Part shown: one piece after another, positions 1 through 6,474 of the stretch
Numbering within the stretch: position 1 is the first letter of the stretch
Layout: every line of letters starts with the position of its first letter
NCBI GenBank assembly: GCA_041907145.1
Contig: JAYRHW010000109.1
Coordinates: 1-14,614, forward strand
Direction of reading: 5' to 3'
Source: JAFLCA01 sp041907145
GTDB lineage: Bacteria > Bdellovibrionota_C > UBA2361 > JAFLCA01
DNA length: 14,614 nt
The notes under the pieces: model-generated
What the model was told of the DNA's origin: nothing
The model's input: only the letters and a program-made list of their open reading frames with translations
Databases searched by the model: none
Translations under genes and position numbers: made by a program

Positions 1-447
1 AGTGAGTTTGGCGCCGATTTTACCGAGCGGGTTGGCAACTCGGTCGACTGGAAAGATGGCGCCGAGGCTCTGCTGAGCAAATTTGCCGCAGCTGGAGTCC
101 CAATGGCTGTGCTGACAAATGCGCCCCCAAGACACCTCGACATAGCAAATGGCCGCTTGGGGATTGGTCGATACTGCAAGGTCCTGCTAACCCCCGCGGA
201 CGTCGGATATAGGCATAAGCCGATGCCTGATGGGCTGTTGTTTGCCGCGCAGAGACTCGGAGTGCCGATTGAAGAGTGCATATATGTCGGAGACCAGCAT
301 TTCGACCTCTTAACGGCACGAAATGCCGGGATGACCAGCGTGTTTGTGCGTACCGAGCATAGCGGGCCTACGGATATTGAGCCGGACTTCGAATTTGGCT
401 GTATTTCTGAGGTTAGTACTTTGTTCAATCCCTTGATCCCTGCTTAG
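1..447 (+). CDS. HAD-superfamily hydrolase, 3' part (phosphoglycolate phosphatase-like)
   Basis: The reading frame is open from base 1 to a TAG at 445-447, so the window starts inside the gene and the N-terminus, with the nucleophile DxD motif, is missing. What remains (148 codons) holds the later HAD motifs in order: motif II in AVLTNAPP, with the Thr-Asn; motif III Lys in HKPMPD; and motif IV in YVGDQHFDLLTARNAGM, with GDxxxD binding Mg2+. The spacing of these motifs and the closing ARNAGM...VRTEH pattern are typical of the Gph/phosphoglycolate-phosphatase-like branch, which are soluble phosphatases acting on small phosphorylated metabolites. The substrate cannot be told from this fragment. 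The next gene starts 49 bases downstream on the same strand, so the two could be co-transcribed. Confidence 0.85.
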   Translation, partial: SEFGADFTERVGNSVDWKDGAEALLSKFAAAGVPMAVLTNAPPRHLDIANGRLGIGRYCKVLLTPADVGYRHKPMPDGLLFAAQRLGVPIEECIYVGDQHFDLLTARNAGMTSVFVRTEHSGPTDIEPDFEFGCISEVSTLFNPLIPA

Positions 448-496
448 GGAAGCGGTAGCTTTTCCTATCGAGCACGGATTTTTTCGGAGATACAGT

Positions 497-1147
497 ATGA
501 GCAAAGTCGAAGGGGCTTCCATTATTCAGAATTTGCAGTGGCGCTATGCAACCAAGCGTTTTGATCCGAAGCGCAAAATTAGCCCCGCTGATTGGGCGAC
601 TCTCGAGCAAGCTCTGGTACTTTCACCCTCTTCATATGGACTTCAGCCCTGGAAGTTTTTTGTAGTAGATGACGCGAAGAAGCGAACGACCCTTCAGGCT
701 GATTCTTGGGGACAGTCGCAGATCGTGGATGCTTCGCACTTGGTCGTATTTGCCATCAAGAGGAATCTTGCGCGCGCGGACGTCGAGCGCTACATCGCCC
801 GTATCGCTGCTGTTCGAAAAATTGGTACGGAGAGTCTCAAAGATTTCCAAAATATGATGCTCGGCATGATCGAGAACCCTGCCCCGGGTTTTGATGTGAA
901 TGCTTGGGCGGCGCGACAGGTATATATCGCTCTAGGAACTTTGCTAACCACAGCTGCGATGCTCGGTATTGATGCCTGCCCGATGGAGGGCTTTGTGCCA
1001 GCGAAATATGATGAAATCTTGGGGCTGGGCGCTCAGGGCTACGGGGCGACCGTGCTTTGCACGCTTGGATATCGTTCAGCCGATGATTCGTATGCTTCGC
1101 TACCGAAGGTGCGTTTCGACCGCACTGAGATGGTTCAGCATATTTAG
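497..1147 (+). CDS. NAD(P)H-dependent nitroreductase family oxidoreductase (NfsB-like)
   Basis: This 216-residue protein is the size of E. coli NfsB (217 aa) and matches that flavoprotein family along its length. The N-terminus has WRYATKRFDP (residues 15-24), the basic segment that binds FMN phosphate. SPSSYGLQPWKFFVV (43-57) is the conserved flavin-binding stretch. The C-terminus has PMEGF, then GY...D..ASLPKVR, the usual end of the fold. Family members are cytoplasmic FMN homodimers that transfer hydride from NAD(P)H to nitroaromatics, quinones or other electrophiles; the natural substrate is unknown here. The ATG follows a CGGAGA ribosome site about 6 bases upstream. The gene sits 49 bases after the HAD gene. 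A 354-base gap follows, so it probably ends a transcription unit. Substrate-specific naming would be over-reading. Confidence 0.9.
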   Translation: MSKVEGASIIQNLQWRYATKRFDPKRKISPADWATLEQALVLSPSSYGLQPWKFFVVDDAKKRTTLQADSWGQSQIVDASHLVVFAIKRNLARADVERYIARIAAVRKIGTESLKDFQNMMLGMIENPAPGFDVNAWAARQVYIALGTLLTTAAMLGIDACPMEGFVPAKYDEILGLGAQGYGATVLCTLGYRSADDSYASLPKVRFDRTEMVQHI

Positions 1148-1171
1148 CATAAGCTACTGATCTTGCTCCCT

Positions 1172-1190
1172 TTAATTAGGAGTCGTCCCT
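1172..1190 (+). repeat. Imperfect upstream copy of the downstream palindrome arm
   Basis: TTAATTAGGAGTCGTCCCT here resembles TTAAATAGGATCGTCCCT at 2655-2672, with one substitution and one extra base. Because the downstream copy is a palindrome, this site is at once a direct repeat of its right arm and an inverted repeat of its left arm. Only the one arm is visible here; no matching second arm was found within 100 bases. It lies 330 bases upstream of the GC-rich gene and may mark the outer edge of the same unit. Confidence 0.45.
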
Positions 1191-1289
1191 CGCCTCTGGC
1201 GCCATAACACCCATAGGGATGGTTCCATTTCGCTGGATTTTGCCCAGCTCGAGCCGTCATGGTCTGCCGTTTACAATTTCATATGGGTA

Positions 1290-1302
1290 TCTCACGTTGA
1301 GA
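1290..1302 (+). repeat. Dyad TCTCACGTTGAGA, left partner of the gene-flanking inverted pair
   Basis: TCTCACGTTGAGA is the exact reverse complement of 2554-2566 (TCTCAACGTGAGA) on the other side of the secreted-protein gene. The similarity extends outward by GGGT on both sides, with one extra base here. Each site is also internally symmetric (TCTCA-N3-TGAGA), so it could equally be a pair of protein-binding operators. A 13-base inverted match is not by itself rare in 14.6 kb; its position on both sides of one odd gene is the reason to list it. Confidence 0.45.
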
Positions 1303-1501
1303 AATTAGGTTTTTCTTCTCGCACTATGTCCTCACGAGGGATGGGAGGCGGGGAGTGAGCTCACGTATCTATCGTGCGGCGTTTGTCATGCAGGCGTCCA
1401 GGATAGGTGCGTGAGCTATGGAGGAGGCTTCATCGTGGAGCTTCTGTAGACTCAAACACCCGACGCGTCAGTCGGTGGTCCATACCTAGGAGGACCAAAT
1501 T

Positions 1502-2467
1502 ATGACGGTGTCTCGCATGTGGATGGCGGTTGCGCTGCTTCTGGCAGTTGCTCCCGCCCTGCCGGCCCGGGCTCAGGAAGCCCGAAAGCCGGATGCTCCC
1601 CCTGTTTCGGCGCCTGCGCCGAAACCGGTGGACCCGACGGAACAGCAGAAGCGCGAAGCCGCGCGGCTTCTTCTGCTGAATGGTGGCAAGCCTGCCACCG
1701 GCACGAATGCGCGGCAAGTGACGACGACCAGCACGGCACCCGCTGCGCCGGTCGGGACAGGAGTGGCTCCTGTCATCAACGCGACTGCGGCCGGAAACAT
1801 CGGATACAACTCCGGTGCTTCGAGCCCGCAGCCAGTCATTGTCGTTCAGCAACCTGTCGACCCCATCGCCGTCGCGCAAGCGGAGCAAATCCGAGTGCAG
1901 AACGAAGCGGTGCGGCGGCAGATGGACCTCCAGGAGGCCATCGCGCTGAACGACATCGAGCGCCAGCGCCAGTTCGACGAGCAGCAACTCGCGTACGGGT
2001 GGCAGGCGCTTGACAACGATCTGTCCGCTCAGTACCAGAACTTGGCCTACCAAGACCAGGGGCTGGCGGCGAACCAGATCGGGCTGCAGAGTGCTGTGAC
2101 GGGCAACCGCCAACAGTACTTCGCGTACAAGTCGTTTCGCCAGTGGGACAACCTGAACCGCTCCTTTGCGGTTGTGGGGAACTCTCTCGGCGATCTCTCG
2201 GCTCCCGTTGCTGGCGTTGTCAACCTCGCCATGCACGGACACGAGGACGACATCGATCGCAACTACGAGGGCCAGTTCAATCAGCAGCAGTCGGCGATGT
2301 TGTCGGATATCGACGCGTCCCGCCAGCAGCAGATTGCGGTCCGGGAGGAACTCAGGAACAACCTGAAGACGCGGATGGAAGCCCTCAAGGCACGCCAGGC
2401 CGCCCTCCGTCAGCCACAACCGACGACCACCACGTCGCCGGCTCCCCAGCAGCCGCAAGGCCGCTGA
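1502..2467 (+). CDS. Secreted Gln-rich coiled-coil protein of unknown function
   Basis: I do not recognise this 321-residue protein. Residues 1-24 form a clear Sec signal peptide: basic start, hydrophobic core VALLLAVAPAL, and an ARA|Q cleavage site after residue 24. The mature N-terminus (25-115) is rich in Ala, Pro and Thr and probably disordered. Residues 118-190 and 250-305 are rich in Gln, Glu, Arg and Ala with helical, coiled-coil-like spacing, around a less polar middle (220-245, VVGNSLGDLSAPVAGVV). The tail is Pro/Gln/Thr-rich. No enzyme motif or lipobox is visible, so a periplasmic or exported structural role is plausible. The ATG has a near-perfect AGGAGG at 1488-1493, 8 bases upstream. 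Two hand-counted 60-base lines give 65% and 60% GC, with strong G/C preference at third codon positions, unlike neighbouring genes. This suggests transfer from a GC-richer source. A hairpin terminator follows. Confidence 0.75.
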   Translation: MTVSRMWMAVALLLAVAPALPARAQEARKPDAPPVSAPAPKPVDPTEQQKREAARLLLLNGGKPATGTNARQVTTTSTAPAAPVGTGVAPVINATAAGNIGYNSGASSPQPVIVVQQPVDPIAVAQAEQIRVQNEAVRRQMDLQEAIALNDIERQRQFDEQQLAYGWQALDNDLSAQYQNLAYQDQGLAANQIGLQSAVTGNRQQYFAYKSFRQWDNLNRSFAVVGNSLGDLSAPVAGVVNLAMHGHEDDIDRNYEGQFNQQQSAMLSDIDASRQQQIAVREELRNNLKTRMEALKARQAALRQPQPTTTTSPAPQQPQGR

Positions 2468-2514
2468 CTTGGAGATGAGTTGAGGTCTACATGTTTCTAC
2501 GAAGGGTTCTCACA

Positions 2515-2546
2515 CGACAATGGACAACCATTGTCGCTGTCTTTTT
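2515..2546 (+). terminator. Rho-independent terminator candidate of the secreted-protein gene
   Basis: A 9-bp perfect stem (2515-2523 with 2528-2536) closes a 4-base loop ACAA. It is followed after 5 bases by five T residues (2542-2546). It begins 48 bases after the stop codon at 2465-2467. The stem is only moderately GC-rich and the T run is short and slightly displaced, so termination may be partial or tuned by the flanking crossing repeats. Confidence 0.55.
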
Positions 2547-2553
2547 CCTCAAC

Positions 2554-2566
2554 TCTCAACGTGAGA
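2554..2566 (+). repeat. Dyad TCTCAACGTGAGA, right partner of the gene-flanking inverted pair
   Basis: Exact reverse complement of 1290-1302. It overlaps the right arm of the GAAGGGTTCTCAC inverted repeat (2561-2573) and the 3' end of the CCTCAACTC arm (2547-2555), so the same bases take part in several possible pairings. Confidence 0.45.
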
Positions 2567-2625
2567 ACCCTTCTTCCCCCTCGCAACTTACGCTGCTTCG
2601 CTTAGTTTTCTCATTCCATTCGGGA

Positions 2626-2676
2626 AATAAGGGACGATCCTATTATTCGACCAGTTAAATAGGATCGTCCCTTATT
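2626..2676 (+). repeat. 19-base perfect inverted repeat with 13-base spacer
   Basis: AATAAGGGACGATCCTATT (2626-2644) is followed after 13 bases by its exact reverse complement (2658-2676). A run of 19 perfect pairs is well beyond chance. The GGGAC...GTCCC form with AT-rich ends resembles short REP or MITE-type palindromes scattered between genes in many proteobacteria, some mobilised by RAYT (Y1) transposases. No transposase is present here, so this would be a non-autonomous copy. There is no T tract after it, which makes a simple terminator unlikely. Confidence 0.75.
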
Positions 2677-2767
2677 AATTCCAGTTGGGCGGCAGATTTT
2701 GCTTTTGGGGGAGATGGAGGGGTTGGGATAACTAGCTGAAATTATGAAGATAAGTTGGAGACGTTGG

Positions 2768-2784
2768 TTGGCGTACGTCTTGCT
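2768..2784 (+). promoter_or_regulatory. Sigma-54 (RpoN) -24/-12 promoter for the hook operon
   Basis: TTGGCGTACGTCTTGCT matches the sigma-54 consensus TTGGC-N7-TTGCT exactly at both boxes, with the obligatory 10 bases between GG (2770-2771) and GC (2782-2783). Transcription would begin near 2795, leaving about 50 bases of leader before the proposed fliK start at 2846. Flagellar hook genes in several Gram-negative groups are class II or III genes driven by RpoN with an NtrC-type activator. No activator site could be identified by eye; the G-rich patch at 2707-2727 lies in the usual upstream activation range. Confidence 0.75.
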
Positions 2785-2845
2785 CTTTATCAGCCTGGCA
2801 GTTGAAGGGAGTTGTACGAACTTTGACGAATTAGACCCAGGAATT

Positions 2846-4339
2846 ATGAAGGTTTCAGCATCCGCCAAGAGCAATAAAATGCAGCCTAATCATGGGCTTA
2901 CGGCCATTTCTAGCCTCGCACAAGGGCTGGGAAATGGCTCGGCCGAGGCTGATGCGCTGCTGAAAGAGTTCTCCGAAGTAATGGATAAAATTGCCGCTAA
3001 GCTGAAAGATTCTCCCTCTGCAAAAAAAGTGAATGATTTCAGTGATTTTGGACTTGGACTGCCAGAGCTGGTCAAGCCTGAACAGATCTCTAAGGAAAAG
3101 GTAGTTACAGCTAATCCGCAGCGCGATGAGGACTCTCCGATCCAAGCTGACAGTAAGAGTCCAGACAAACAGTCCACCAAAGAGACGACGGAGCGCGGGC
3201 AGCCCGACAGTAGCGACAATTCAAAGCCATTGAAGGAAGCAAAGGATTTCAAAGAGGGTAAGGAACTCGCTCAGCCGACACCGCGAACCGAGAGGAAAGA
3301 AGCCGGAGTGGACCGTGCTGCCAAGCAAGACGTTCAGTCACCTGCCACTGCTCTCAAGTCCACCGACGTTGCTATGGCTAAGCCCGTCGATCAAGCGGAC
3401 CTTGTGGCGGTTGAGGCACCTCAGGCGCAGCCGGCTGCAGTCAAGGCGGCGACTACCGACGCAAAGGTTATCAGCAAGCAGAATGATGGCAAGGCCGAGC
3501 AAGCGATCTCCGAGGTTCAGCCGGAAGCCAAATCGAGCACCCAGGAGCAGGGAACCAAGGACAAACTGCCGACTGACGATCTAAAACTTCCTGATATCGT
3601 CAGCACAAAGTCAGCGGAGCCATCCGACACTCAGCAAACAACTGAGGCGATGGAAGCCAGCATTCGCAATGCACTCTCCAAGGCAGTCGATGCCATGATT
3701 GGGAGGACTCAGCTGGAGTCGTTCAAGAGAGCGGTCGATAGGGAGTTCCAAGGCGCTAGCCATGCAAACAAGCAAGTAAGCGAAATTGGAGCAGCGCAAG
3801 GTTTAGAGGATCATAAAGCAGTCAATCCCGCCGGCAATACCTCGAACGGCGTCGGCTCTTTTGCCCGAAATGCAGACTCCACGGCGCGAGCCGAAGCTCC
3901 GCGGGCTCCGCGTGCAATGACACAAGCCGCCAGTCTGCGAACGATGGAGAAGGTGGAGAGCGCCCTGAAGGAAGCGGCCAAGTCCCGCGATGGCAAGACT
4001 ATTTCGTTGCGCCTCGATCCCCCTGATCTCGGCTCGGTCAAGATCGACGTATCGCTGCGTGACGGCAATCTGCATGCACGCATTGTTGCCGAGACTCCTG
4101 CAGTAAATCAGTTCTTGCGTGAGAAATCGCACGAACTGCAGTCCATGCTGCGAAAGCTCGGACTGGAAGTCGATTCAGTCAGCGTCTCTGTGGGAAATGA
4201 ACAGCAGTCAAATGAGCAGCAGCCTTTTGCTTGGGCGCAGAAAGGGAAGGGCGCGGCTGTTCCGAATTTTGTGCAAGGTGAAGCACCTTCTGGAAGCTCT
4301 GAGGGTGAACGTGCGGTGTATGATCATTGGGTAGCCTAA
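2846..4339 (+). CDS. fliK: Flagellar hook-length control protein FliK
   Basis: FliK is the molecular ruler and substrate-specificity switch of the flagellar type III export apparatus, exported during hook growth. From ATG 2846 it is 497 aa. The long N-terminal and middle part is low-complexity, rich in Lys, Glu, Ala, Pro, Ser and Gln, with almost no aromatic residues, as expected of the unfolded ruler. The C-terminal Flg_hook domain is at about residues 385-450: TISLRLDPPDLGSVKIDV, then a Thr-containing segment and LREKSHELQSMLRKLGLEVD, the conserved switch core. The frame is open back to ATG 2744. That start would add a hydrophobic 34-residue leader unknown in FliK and would place the sigma-54 promoter inside the gene. 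ATG 2846 has AGGA just upstream. flgD begins 20 bases after the stop. Confidence 0.88.
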   Translation: MKVSASAKSNKMQPNHGLTAISSLAQGLGNGSAEADALLKEFSEVMDKIAAKLKDSPSAKKVNDFSDFGLGLPELVKPEQISKEKVVTANPQRDEDSPIQADSKSPDKQSTKETTERGQPDSSDNSKPLKEAKDFKEGKELAQPTPRTERKEAGVDRAAKQDVQSPATALKSTDVAMAKPVDQADLVAVEAPQAQPAAVKAATTDAKVISKQNDGKAEQAISEVQPEAKSSTQEQGTKDKLPTDDLKLPDIVSTKSAEPSDTQQTTEAMEASIRNALSKAVDAMIGRTQLESFKRAVDREFQGASHANKQVSEIGAAQGLEDHKAVNPAGNTSNGVGSFARNADSTARAEAPRAPRAMTQAASLRTMEKVESALKEAAKSRDGKTISLRLDPPDLGSVKIDVSLRDGNLHARIVAETPAVNQFLREKSHELQSMLRKLGLEVDSVSVSVGNEQQSNEQQPFAWAQKGKGAAVPNFVQGEAPSGSSEGERAVYDHWVA

Positions 4340-4359
4340 GGGTTACGAGGAGTAAGGAT

Positions 4360-5040
4360 ATGGTTAACGGAACGAGTTTTAGAGACATGTTGTTGCGGGA
4401 CAGCTCCGCATCGACGGGAGCGCAGGGAGCGGCAGCAACTCCTGCCACTGAAACGAAGAAGAAGAACGACCAGCTCGGCAAGACCGAATTTCTGAACTTG
4501 CTCGTTACGCAGCTCAAAAACCAGGATCCGATGGAGCCGATGAAGAACGATCAATTCGCCGTCAATCTGGCCCAGTTCTCGCAGCTCGAACAGTTAATTG
4601 GAATCAATGAGAAGATCGGTTCCGACAAAGCCGACCTCAGCTCGATGTCAGCCTATCTCGGTCACGACGTAACTCTCAATTCTGATGTAGTAAGCGTCAA
4701 GAACAACAATGGCGGCTCGATTAAGTTCGAACTCCCCGGAGAAGCGAGTGCCGTGAAGATAGAGCTCCAAGATCCAGTCACGGGCTCGGTGCAAGAGTCC
4801 ATAGATGTGGGACCGATGACTGGTGGTAAGCATACAGTCGAGTTGGCTAGCCTGAGCACCTCGAGCGGAAATTATAGAGTCAAGATTCAAGCGATTAGCG
4901 CCGCAGGCGGCGAATCGACGATTTCAGCCAAGGTCGGCGGGTTGGTGAACGGCTTCATACCTGGACCGACACCAAAGCTGTTGATGAATGGATTTGAGAT
5001 TGATCCGTCGCAGGTTATTGAAGTCAGCATGCCCTCGTAG
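4360..5040 (+). CDS. flgD: Flagellar basal-body rod modification / hook cap protein FlgD
   Basis: FlgD forms the cap on which hook subunits (FlgE) polymerise outside the cell; it is a type III export substrate. The 226-aa protein has the FlgD N-terminal motif at residues 41-86 (KTEFLNLLVTQLKNQDPMEP, then the FAVNLAQFSQLEQLIGINE segment), which is the family hallmark. A beta-rich C-terminal half follows with Tudor/fibronectin-like character (GGKHTVELASLSTSSGNYRVKIQAIS). I chose ATG 4360, because GAGGAG at 4347-4352 sits 7 bases upstream. The alternative ATG at 4327 would overlap fliK and add 11 residues with no ribosome site. It lies between fliK and flgE in one transcription unit driven by the promoter before fliK. 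Confidence 0.95.
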   Translation: MVNGTSFRDMLLRDSSASTGAQGAAATPATETKKKNDQLGKTEFLNLLVTQLKNQDPMEPMKNDQFAVNLAQFSQLEQLIGINEKIGSDKADLSSMSAYLGHDVTLNSDVVSVKNNNGGSIKFELPGEASAVKIELQDPVTGSVQESIDVGPMTGGKHTVELASLSTSSGNYRVKIQAISAAGGESTISAKVGGLVNGFIPGPTPKLLMNGFEIDPSQVIEVSMPS

Positions 5041-5092
5041 TGAGCATGAGATTTTGGGAATGATTTGAATTAAAGGTTAAGGAGATACTACC

Positions 5093-6421
5093 GTGCCAAG
5101 CATCGTAAATGGATTGTTCTCAGGACGCTCCGGACTCGCCAGCCACGGCACTGCAATCGCGGTTGTAGGTGACAACATTTCCAACTCGAGTACGATTGGT
5201 TACAAGTCGAGTCGAGCGGAATTTCAAGATCTGATCGCTGGCGGTCAAACCGCAGGCAAGGTCGTAGGATCTGGTTCCACTACTTCGGCGGTCAGTACCA
5301 TTTTCGAACAAGGAACGTTGGAGTTTACCAATCGTCCGCTTGATCTCGCGATCGACGGAAACGGGTTCTTTGTCGTCGCTGACGGCGCGGAACGTTTCTA
5401 TACCCGTGCCGGCAACTTCAAGATTAACGCCTCGGGGTATATCGTAAACCAAGCTGACAAGGCCGTGCTTGGCTTCCCCGCAAACGGAACAGGCTCACTG
5501 GAGCCCATCAACGTCAACACAGTCTCCCAGAATAGCGTGTCGACGACCCAAGTGGCGGTAGCTGGTAATCTAAACGCCTCCGAGCCCGTTATGGGCGGAG
5601 GAATCCCGGACGGAATCCCCGCCGGTGTGGATCCTTCAACGTTTACGGTTGGTCAGCAGGGGGTAACGTACGCGGATCTTAACGCCGCATCTGCCTTTTC
5701 GACGGTGGCGCAGGTATTCGATTCTCTCGGCGCCTCTCATACGGTTACGTTCTTTGCGTTCAGAACGGCTGGGAATGAGTATACAGTTCGTGGTTACGTC
5801 AACAGTGAGGAAGTCGACACCGCCGGAAGCGTGACAGGCCGCCCACGTTTGCTCACCGATGATCTCACCACGCCAAACGGCGATATTCTCTTGCAGTTCA
5901 ACGGCGACGGCACGCTTGCAACCGGCAGTTCTTCGCCGCAGTTGACAGTGAATATCCCATGGTCCAACGGCGCGGATGCTAGTCCCGTCGACCTTGATCT
6001 TTCTTCATTTACCCAGTACTCGGGAAGTTCCAACATCTTGTCGATTCAACAAGACGGACAAGGCGTCGGCACGGTAACCAGTGTTGATATCGAATCCAAC
6101 GGACAGATTTTCGCTAGACTTTCGAACGGGCAAGCAGCGGTTATCGGTACCATAGGTATGGTCAACTTCGCCAACCCGGAAGGATTGACCCGCATCGGTA
6201 GCAACCTCTTGCAGCAGTCCTCTGCCTCCGGTGAGCCGGTCGTGGGACGCGCGGAGAGCGGCACCTTCGGATCGATTGAATCAGGACGAATTGAGCTTTC
6301 CACCGTTGATATCGCAAACGAGTTCGTGAAGCTCATAACCCTGCAGCGCGGCTTCCAGGCTAACTCGCGTATTATTACGACGATTAACCAGCTCTTGAAC
6401 GACATTATTCAGCTGGCTTAG
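5093..6421 (+). CDS. flgE: Flagellar hook protein FlgE
   Basis: This is the structural subunit of the universal-joint hook. The 442-aa protein begins with the flagellar rod/hook N-terminal helix (SIVNGLFSGRSGLASHGTAI, then DNISNSSTIGYKSSRAEF). It ends with the matching C-terminal helix (residues about 405-442, VDIANEFVKLITLQRGFQAN and the closing SRIITTINQLL segment). These two ends form the D0 coiled coil. Between them a FlgE D2-type domain is seen near residue 203 (VFDSLGASHTVTFFAF). Its length and its place after flgD separate it from the shorter rod proteins FlgF and FlgG. Translation starts with GTG at 5093, preceded by AAGGAG at 5079-5084. The 52-base gap after flgD contains no promoter that I can see. 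Confidence 0.95.
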   Translation: MPSIVNGLFSGRSGLASHGTAIAVVGDNISNSSTIGYKSSRAEFQDLIAGGQTAGKVVGSGSTTSAVSTIFEQGTLEFTNRPLDLAIDGNGFFVVADGAERFYTRAGNFKINASGYIVNQADKAVLGFPANGTGSLEPINVNTVSQNSVSTTQVAVAGNLNASEPVMGGGIPDGIPAGVDPSTFTVGQQGVTYADLNAASAFSTVAQVFDSLGASHTVTFFAFRTAGNEYTVRGYVNSEEVDTAGSVTGRPRLLTDDLTTPNGDILLQFNGDGTLATGSSSPQLTVNIPWSNGADASPVDLDLSSFTQYSGSSNILSIQQDGQGVGTVTSVDIESNGQIFARLSNGQAAVIGTIGMVNFANPEGLTRIGSNLLQQSSASGEPVVGRAESGTFGSIESGRIELSTVDIANEFVKLITLQRGFQANSRIITTINQLLNDIIQLA

Positions 6422-6474
6422 AGGATACGCTAGCTTGATTGCTCCCAGGCCCAAGCTGCGGTATTTTGCCGTGC

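Larger units (their letters stand above)
1148..1501 (+). other. 354-base intergenic region with repeated CTCACG motifs
   Basis: No convincing gene or RNA gene was found. The region carries a sequence related to the downstream palindrome (1172-1190), the dyad TCTCACGTTGAGA (1290-1302) and a perfect 10-base palindrome GTGAGCTCAC (1355-1364). CTCACG occurs at 1291-1296, 1331-1336 and 1360-1365, and in reverse (CGTGAG) at 1410-1415. A possible 23-codon leader ORF starts at ATG 1418 and ends with TAG 1487-1489, overlapping the ribosome site of the next gene. No good -35/-10 pair could be assigned. The clustered motifs look like operator sites or the edge of an inserted segment; neither is proven. 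Confidence 0.5.
2477..2573 (+). repeat. Three inverted repeats, two of them interleaved
   Basis: There are three perfect pairs. GAGTTGAGG (2477-2485) pairs with CCTCAACTC (2547-2555). GAAGGGTTCTCAC (2501-2513) pairs with GTGAGAACCCTTC (2561-2573). CGACAATGG (2515-2523) pairs with CCATTGTCG (2528-2536). The first two pairs cross each other (A B C C' A' B'), so in RNA they would either form a pseudoknot-like fold or be alternatives. The innermost hairpin is compatible with both. The region is just after the stop codon of the GC-rich gene. Confidence 0.7.
2468..2845 (+). other. Intergenic region between the orphan gene and fliK: repeats, G-rich patch, sigma-54 leader
   Basis: This stretch holds, in order: interleaved inverted repeats with a terminator-like hairpin (2477-2573); a 19-base perfect palindromic pair (2626-2676); a G-rich patch at 2707-2727 with G runs of 5, 2, 4 and 3; a sigma-54 promoter (2768-2784); and a leader of about 50 bases before the fliK start at 2846. 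The fliK reading frame is open back to an ATG at 2744, but the promoter position argues that 2744-2845 is not translated. Confidence 0.55.

Noticed and set aside
447..464. Weak hairpin GGGAAGC-GGTA-GCTTTTC after the HAD gene
   Set aside because: It needs two G-T pairs in a 7-bp stem, and the nearest T run (479-484) is too far away for an intrinsic terminator.
1418..1489. Possible 23-codon leader ORF whose stop overlaps the ribosome site of the orphan gene
   Set aside because: No own ribosome site that is clearly better than chance, no regulatory codon run and no paired attenuator hairpin; kept only as a note in the intergenic entry.
1430..2458. A 342-codon minus-strand frame, longer than the plus-strand gene it overlaps
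   Set aside because: It is an antisense shadow typical of GC-rich coding DNA: Arg/Leu/Val-rich, no signal or domain. The plus-strand frame has AGGAGG at the right distance, a textbook signal peptide and GC-rich third positions.
2707..2727. G-quadruplex candidate upstream of the fliK promoter
   Set aside because: G runs of 5, 2, 4 and 3 do not give four tracts of three; at best a weak two-layer form.
2744..2845. N-terminal hydrophobic extension of FliK read as a signal peptide or lipoprotein
   Set aside because: The lipobox is poor (Glu at -3), FliK is exported by the type III route, and a consensus sigma-54 promoter lies inside these bases.
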